Shown: one piece after another, positions 63,201-64,000 of the stretch
Numbering within the stretch: position 1 is the stretch's first letter
Layout of the letters: each line of letters opens with the position of its first letter
Source of the DNA: Arcuatula senhousia
Taxonomy: Eukaryota > Mollusca > Bivalvia > Mytilida > Mytilidae
Assembly: GCA_963971305.1 (NCBI GenBank)
Contig: OZ020303.1
Coordinates: 57,908,867-57,972,866, forward strand
Reading direction: 5' to 3'
Length of the DNA stretch: 64,000 nt
The notes under the pieces: model-generated
What the model was told of the DNA's origin: nothing
Database searches by the model: none
What the model saw: only the letters and a program-made list of their open reading frames with translations
Program-made: the position numbers and the translations under genes

Positions 63201-63736
63201 CATTTTGATTACTTGTTTATGTCCCAATTATGGCTGAAATATCCACAAACTGGACATTAATTTAAGCTAACAAAAATCAATCAATTTATCAATTCTATTT
63301 TGATTACTGTCACAAGACATCATGGATAAGAATGTTTTTATTTTCATATTTTTTAAAAAGACTGAACTTTCGATGACTGGGGAGTTCAACATCGTGTCTA
63401 CCTTAAGCTAGGTCTACAGCGACTCTGAATTTCCAATCAAATAAAATATCCTTATCAGACATTTTTAAACCTTTTTTTTTAACAACAAGTTTTGAATCAA
63501 GAATTATATCTAAGAGCTCTGTATAATATCCAAGGATTCCACTCTTTAGTCAAATAATCAAAAACACCTTGGCATTTGATCAAATCATAACTTCTGAATT
63601 CCTTATATTTTCAGAAAAAATAGTTAAAAAGTGTGTTGGCACCCACCTGCCGAAATTTCCAGGGAGATAATCCAAAAATGTGTCATTGAGAAAAAGCTGA
63701 GTAAGGTTGAGCAGTTGAGTAAACCCTTCTGGCAAT
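24119..63736 (-). CDS. LRRC7/ERBIN-like: LAP-family scaffold protein (Erbin/LRRC7-like), 5'-partial, 18 exons
   Basis: Membrane-associated polarity and junction scaffold of the LAP class (leucine-rich repeats and PDZ). Eighteen exons with GT-AG joins in consistent phase give 1223 residues plus TGA. Residues 1-273 are LRRs of the type LxxLPxxIGxLxxLxxLxL. Residues 274-430 carry the LAP-specific segment, with [20 protein letters not shown] and [10 protein letters not shown], which closely parallel vertebrate Erbin and LRRC7. Residues 430-1134 are a disordered linker rich in Ser, Asn, Gln, Arg and Pro. Residues 1135-1223 are one PDZ domain with the carboxylate loop GLGF. The first ~5 LRRs and the start codon lie beyond 64000. 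Scribble is excluded because it has four PDZ domains. Introns reach 6.5 kb and hold most of the window's transposons. An orthology test against Drosophila Lap1 and C. elegans LET-413 would fix the name. Confidence 0.94.
24590..25490 (-). mobile_element. Tandem-core element, 'gtccgatccac' family, in the last LAP intron
   Basis: About five ~165-bp units with cattgacccccaacatctag and aaaatataggtcacagtgac. Right edge: ggacggacggac followed by ccgatccacatacgtggtcg g, a small hairpin. Confidence 0.6.
25831..26753 (-). mobile_element. 'tagctcacctg' family element, partial, minus orientation
   Basis: Starts with aacaagaggctcccaggagc (inverted right end). About four ~155-bp units follow, each with tgagctgaacatttaagcaa and ggggctgtaacccctataa. 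Broken at 26753 by the next copy. Confidence 0.65.
26754..28102 (-). mobile_element. 'tagctcacctg' family element, complete, minus orientation
   Basis: Both ends present: aacaagaggctcccaggagc at the left and tttggccaggtgagcta at the right, preceded by a cgacgacggacgacg tract. Six or more ~155-bp core units, highly regular and therefore probably young. Confidence 0.72.
28103..28196 (-). mobile_element. End fragment of another 'tagctcacctg' element
   Basis: Contains gacgacgacgacagacaacg and ctcacatggaccttcggtcc then aggtgagctt: a second inverted left end directly beside the complete element. Confidence 0.55.
28227..29101 (-). other. LAP intron, nothing recognised
   Basis: AT-rich sequence between the hAT-like MITE and exon w17. 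An imperfect palindrome around 28997-29085 may be a degraded MITE. Confidence 0.4.
29102..29176 (-). CDS. LRRC7/ERBIN-like: LAP exon w17: PDZ
   Basis: Encodes [20 protein letters not shown] then DKVLE, a canonical PDZ core. Confidence 0.94.
30156..30248 (-). CDS. LRRC7/ERBIN-like: LAP exon w16: PDZ, GLGF loop
   Basis: Encodes [20 protein letters not shown] then [15 protein letters not shown] is the peptide carboxylate-binding loop. Confidence 0.94.
30365..30645. repeat. Dispersed repeat shared with 62385-62600
   Basis: Shares the order gacttgaaatcaa...gctgatgct...caaatatcaa...ggctgtgata...aattgctg...cattttataa with the second copy, both in introns of the LAP gene. Confidence 0.55.
31237..31409 (-). 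CDS. LRRC7/ERBIN-like: LAP exon w15: linker to PDZ
   Basis: Encodes [20 protein letters not shown] to AIQKKYDK; Ser-rich. Donor gtaact. Confidence 0.9.
31410..32600 (-). other. LAP intron, nothing recognised
   Basis: AT-rich; a diverged MITE-like stretch ending tacagtat near 32107. Confidence 0.35.
32601..33321 (-). CDS. LRRC7/ERBIN-like: LAP exon w14: disordered linker
   Basis: 240 codons. Begins [20 protein letters not shown], a proline-rich part with a PPPY (PPxY-type WW-ligand) motif, then Ser/Arg/Tyr-rich sequence to KYSVS-G. Donor gtaagg. Confidence 0.92.
33770..34824 (-). CDS. LRRC7/ERBIN-like: LAP exon w13: long disordered linker
   Basis: 351 codons, the largest exon. Rich in Asn, Gln, Ser and Arg. 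Contains a [12 protein letters not shown] stretch and about four 16-residue repeats built on [12 protein letters not shown] (roughly 34064-34260). Both splice phases agree with neighbours. Confidence 0.93.
34064..34260 (-). repeat. 48-nt coding repeats in exon w13
   Basis: Three 16-residue units plus a diverged fourth, each with NRTPQ or SRTPQ and, in three, NPYAE or NPFAE. Frame-preserving expansion inside the disordered linker. Confidence 0.85.
34867..35432 (+). mobile_element. Hairpin-ended tandem-core element, 'cgcaacttcgttgcg' family, copy A
   Basis: Begins aaaatgaaagaaccttagtg; ends cccttcgcaacttcgttgcg then tggggtata, a terminal hairpin, preceded by gacggacagacggacggacc. Two ~170-bp core units (ttctgcaaatttctaagtcc). 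The first ~200 bp is nearly identical to 59931 onward. Confidence 0.7.
35598..35799. mobile_element. Palindromic MITE, TACTGTG family
   Basis: Starts tactgtggtttca and ends aaatccacagta; same termini and length as 6122-6320. In the intron between w13 and w12. Confidence 0.6.
36045..36210 (-). CDS. LRRC7/ERBIN-like: LAP exon w12
   Basis: Encodes [20 protein letters not shown] to [10 protein letters not shown], a charged, probably helical start of the linker. Donor gtatgt. Confidence 0.9.
36954..37058 (-). CDS. LRRC7/ERBIN-like: LAP exon w11
   Basis: Encodes [20 protein letters not shown] to LYRCDK; 35 codons. Acceptor ctcctctttcag, donor gttaga. Confidence 0.88.
37137..37246. repeat. 24-bp perfect inverted repeat, MITE-like
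   Basis: Arm 37137-37160 (tactttcctttttgatacta...) is exactly complementary to 37223-37246; a 62-nt spacer lies between. Just upstream, in the intron, of the w11 acceptor. Confidence 0.85.
37250..38328 (-). other. LAP intron, nothing recognised
   Basis: AT-rich unique sequence without repeats or coding frames that I can support. Confidence 0.35.
38329..38930. repeat. Tandem-core element with ~155-170 bp units
   Basis: Three units sharing aacttgacctgtattttatt and gtactcaatagctgt. A run of 14 G at 38625-38638. Blocks ataccccgccacgttata and atacccagccacgatatt repeat near the start and the middle. Confidence 0.55.
38984..39136 (-). CDS. LRRC7/ERBIN-like: LAP exon w10
   Basis: Encodes [20 protein letters not shown] to [14 protein letters not shown] is conserved with Erbin. 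51 codons. Confidence 0.93.
40031..40600. mobile_element. Outer inverted-repeat element, host of the piggyBac-like insertion
   Basis: Inverted ends agggcttttccaggaaaa (from 40030) and tttttcctggaaaagccct (to about 40600). Without the inner element it would be about 190 bp, a MITE size. Confidence 0.65.
40101..40484. mobile_element. piggyBac-like MITE with TTAA target duplication
   Basis: TTAA at 40101-40104 and 40481-40484 flanks a 376-bp body beginning CCCTCTTGCTGCC and ending GGCAGCAAGAGGG: perfect 13-bp inverted ends. TTAA duplication with CCC/GGG termini is diagnostic of piggyBac-type transposition. About three ~40-bp subrepeats with gtggacacatatgtcc lie at the right side. Confidence 0.82.
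40960..41100. repeat. Inverted copy of the 18400-18470 repeat
   Basis: Reverse complement of 41040-41096 gives tttttgtgaaatttaaatat then gagcggacctgcggtccaca, which aligns with 18400-18460. Another gagcggac block at 40971 makes an imperfect inverted pair. Confidence 0.5.
41564..41673 (-). CDS. LRRC7/ERBIN-like: LAP exon w9
   Basis: Encodes [20 protein letters not shown] to [18 protein letters not shown] is the conserved LAP motif. Acceptor ttctttctag, donor gtacca. Confidence 0.94.
41705..42216. repeat. 32-bp tandem array, 16 copies
   Basis: Unit aaacttcaccagtatattaa plus gaatatgatcat, start positions from 41705 to 42185, exactly 15 periods of 32. Lies 31 bp inside the intron from the w9 acceptor. 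A diverged seventeenth unit follows the decoy acceptor copy near 42275. Confidence 0.95.
42231..42290 (-). repeat. Decoy copy of the w9 3' splice site
   Basis: Plus-strand ccatgatcaacacctgaaag and following bases duplicate 41661-41712: the first exon bases, the acceptor (ttactttcag on the minus strand) and adjacent intron. Splicing to it would read GVDHGVP then stop. Confidence 0.85.
42447..44124 (-). repeat. 92-bp tandem array of exon w8 3' end plus 5' splice site
   Basis: Eighteen extra copies after the genuine exon end; donor positions run from 44124 down to 42468, exactly 18 periods of 92. Each unit on the minus strand holds ctgacacag (some ctgagacag), 54 nt of exon w8 sequence (GTAGAAAAATCCTCACC... 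to CACATG) and donor gtaagt. The 54-nt piece begins and ends in the phase of the genuine junction, so each could be included without frameshift, adding [18 protein letters not shown]. Inter-copy spacing is 38 nt. Confidence 0.97.
44125..44224 (-). CDS. LRRC7/ERBIN-like: LAP exon w8: LAP-specific segment
   Basis: Encodes [20 protein letters not shown] then [13 protein letters not shown]. Donor gtaagt at 44124 downward. Its last part founds the 92-bp array below it. Confidence 0.93.
44542..44727 (-). CDS. LRRC7/ERBIN-like: LAP exon w7: last LRRs
   Basis: 62 codons: [20 protein letters not shown] to [10 protein letters not shown], the end of the LRR solenoid. Acceptor ctcttttcag, donor gtaaaa. 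Confidence 0.94.
44728..46561 (-). other. LAP intron, nothing recognised
   Basis: AT-rich sequence without identifiable elements. Confidence 0.35.
46562..46691 (-). CDS. LRRC7/ERBIN-like: LAP exon w6: LRRs
   Basis: Encodes [20 protein letters not shown] to YLTFIPSE. Donor gtaaga. Confidence 0.93.
46829..46910 (-). other. Possible cryptic or poison exon
   Basis: 82 nt bounded by accttacag and a strong donor gtaagt. Inclusion between w5 and w6 gives GKEH then TAA. Its 3' half (gagatgtggaataggtaagt) resembles the start of the dispersed repeat at 14540 and 20400, so it may be repeat-derived. No conserved LAP sequence. Confidence 0.3.
47001..47073 (-). CDS. LRRC7/ERBIN-like: LAP exon w5: LRR
   Basis: Encodes [20 protein letters not shown] and TIG-G. 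Donor gtaatt. Splices in frame straight to 46691, skipping the cryptic exon at 46829-46910. Confidence 0.92.
47130..47681 (-). mobile_element. 'tagctcacctg' family element, truncated, minus orientation
   Basis: Core units (gattaaggggcaataactcc, gagtattgtagagcttatga), ccatggcggccatgtt-like block, gacggacagatgacagac tract and inverted left end caggtcaggtgagcta. No right-end hairpin. A run of 17 C at 47437-47453. Confidence 0.6.
47682..53577 (-). other. Long LAP intron, no element recognised
   Basis: About 5.9 kb of AT-rich sequence. A less AT-rich block near 50090-50280 (gaaaccccagaccttggaca) looks like a degraded repeat. No open frame with coding character. Confidence 0.4.
53578..53722 (-). 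CDS. LRRC7/ERBIN-like: LAP exon w4: LRRs
   Basis: Encodes [20 protein letters not shown] to [10 protein letters not shown]. Donor gtaaga. Confidence 0.93.
53723..58355 (-). other. Long LAP intron
   Basis: AT-rich. 55235-55410 is a repeat whose inverse lies at 62915-63110. An imperfect palindrome (gagcattcac...gaatgctc) lies near 56169-56222. Confidence 0.4.
55235..55410. repeat. Dispersed repeat, inverse of 62915-63110
   Basis: Shares gattctc, caccca/gggtgggcgg-type blocks, tccattttg and the 'tttttgg-cattttc' order with the inverse of 62915-63110; moderately diverged. Confidence 0.4.
58356..58430 (-). CDS. LRRC7/ERBIN-like: LAP exon w3: LRR
   Basis: Encodes [20 protein letters not shown] and AQITP; 25 whole codons. 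Acceptor ttatttttcag, donor gtatgt. Confidence 0.92.
59054..59929 (+). mobile_element. Hairpin-related tandem-core element, 'tatgtctcgcctgc' family
   Basis: Left end tatgtctcgcctgc is inverted at the right end as gcaggcgagaca (59918-59929). Core of four ~174-bp units (ggggatgcaactg at 59237, 59411, 59585, 59759). The 122-codon frame here arises because 174 is a multiple of three. Confidence 0.68.
59931..61412 (+). mobile_element. 'cgcaacttcgttgcg' family element, copy B
   Basis: Directly follows the previous element. Begins aaaatgaaagaacc...; about six ~170-bp core units (ccataactcccacaaaaatt, ttctgttcagtagtttaaga); ends gacggacggaccagtc and gaagttgcgaagggcata. Interrupted by the MITE at 60521. 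Confidence 0.7.
60521..60775. mobile_element. Palindromic Tc1/mariner-type MITE with TA duplication
   Basis: 255 bp, starting CAGTACACCAAGAGACATAC and ending with its complement GTATGTCTCTTGGTGTACTG. The arms pair over almost the whole length. TA flanks both sides (60519-60520, 60776-60777). Neighbouring core units give the empty site (ctacatatggtg), confirming insertion at TA. Confidence 0.85.
62170..62290 (-). CDS. LRRC7/ERBIN-like: LAP exon w2: LRRs
   Basis: Encodes [20 protein letters not shown] and onward to NEFTEL. Donor gtatga. Confidence 0.93.
62385..62600. repeat. Dispersed repeat, copy of 30365-30645
   Basis: See the order of shared blocks at 30365-30645; here gacctgaaatcaaatc to aaatccggccc. 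In the intron between w1 and w2. Confidence 0.55.
62915..63110. repeat. Dispersed repeat, inverse of 55235-55410
   Basis: cctagattctcatccaaatt then gaaaatatgggttgggcggt. The rest of this intron to 63646 shows nothing else. Confidence 0.4.
63647..63736 (-). CDS. LRRC7/ERBIN-like: LAP exon w1: LRRs
   Basis: Encodes [18 protein letters not shown] and LPGNFGR. Acceptor tgcatttttcag, donor gtgggt. The first base completes a codon begun in an exon outside the window. Confidence 0.93.
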
Positions 63737-64000
63737 CTGAAAAATGCAAAAAAAAAATTGTAACAAAAGGATAAAATAAAATTACCACTTAAATATTTTG
63801 AATTGATTCTGATTTTAAACTAAACCTGTGAGCATGCTAACTAAGGATACTCTCTGCTTCATACTGAACTCTTTATTATCTGAAAAATGCAAAATAAATT
63901 GTATCAATGTAACAAAAGGATGAAACAATATTACCACTTAAATATTTCGAATTGATTCTGATTTTAAACTAAACCTGTGAGCATGCTTACTAAGGATACC
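63735..64000 (-). repeat. Direct duplication that includes the w1 acceptor
   Basis: 63735-63850 and 63879-64000 share atctgaaaaatgcaaa, aattgattctgattttaaac and gtgagcatgct. On the minus strand each copy carries the acceptor gcatttttcag. The array may continue past the window. Confidence 0.8.

Noticed and set aside
24119..63736. Scribble as identity of the minus-strand gene
   Set aside because: Only one PDZ domain, located at the extreme C-terminus, and the [11 protein letters not shown] and HPTPYP motifs fit Erbin/LRRC7.

Overview
This is an animal nuclear window, visibly AT-rich, with short exons in long introns and canonical GT-AG splice sites. Repeat content points to a bivalve mollusc, probably mussel-like. 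Diagnostic are many dispersed elements with hairpin ends and 150-180 bp tandem cores, and a repeat near 14.5-14.9 kb whose closing motif (dispersed as 'gacaggcacata...atgtggcagggttaaac') I recall from mussel and related bivalve sequence. Species is not determinable here.

Three protein-coding genes are supported. (1) 422-7942, plus strand: MRPL13 (uL13m), six exons, lacking only a short first exon upstream of the window. (2) 11941-14284, plus strand: mL64/GADD45GIP1 (CRIF1), complete in two exons. Both products belong to the large subunit of the mitochondrial ribosome. (3) 63736 down to 24119, minus strand: the last 18 coding exons of an Erbin/LRRC7-type LAP scaffold protein, giving 1223 residues in the window: leucine-rich repeats, the LAP-specific segment, a long disordered linker and one C-terminal PDZ domain. 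Its 5' end lies beyond 64000. The LAP gene converges on the two mitoribosomal genes; 14.3-24.1 kb between them is almost all repeats plus the LAP 3' UTR.

The most unusual feature is tandem expansion of exon-intron junctions. In MRPL13 the 3' part of an exon with its 5' splice site is repeated 23 times at an exact 83-bp period. In the LAP gene the 3' part of an exon with its 5' splice site is repeated 19 times at an exact 92-bp period; every extra copy is a potential 54-nt in-frame mini-exon. Next to it, a 32-bp array of 16 copies lies between the genuine acceptor of the next exon and a decoy copy of that acceptor. A further duplication carrying an acceptor lies at the right edge of the window.

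The rest is transposon-derived: hAT-like elements with target duplications (3174-4276, 25714-28219), a piggyBac-like TTAA element nested in another inverted-repeat element (40105-40480), a palindromic TA-flanked Tc1/mariner-type MITE (60521-60775), a foldback element and a perfect 34-bp hairpin in the mL64 intron, and several families of tandem-core elements. No rRNA, tRNA, CRISPR or complete transposase gene was seen.
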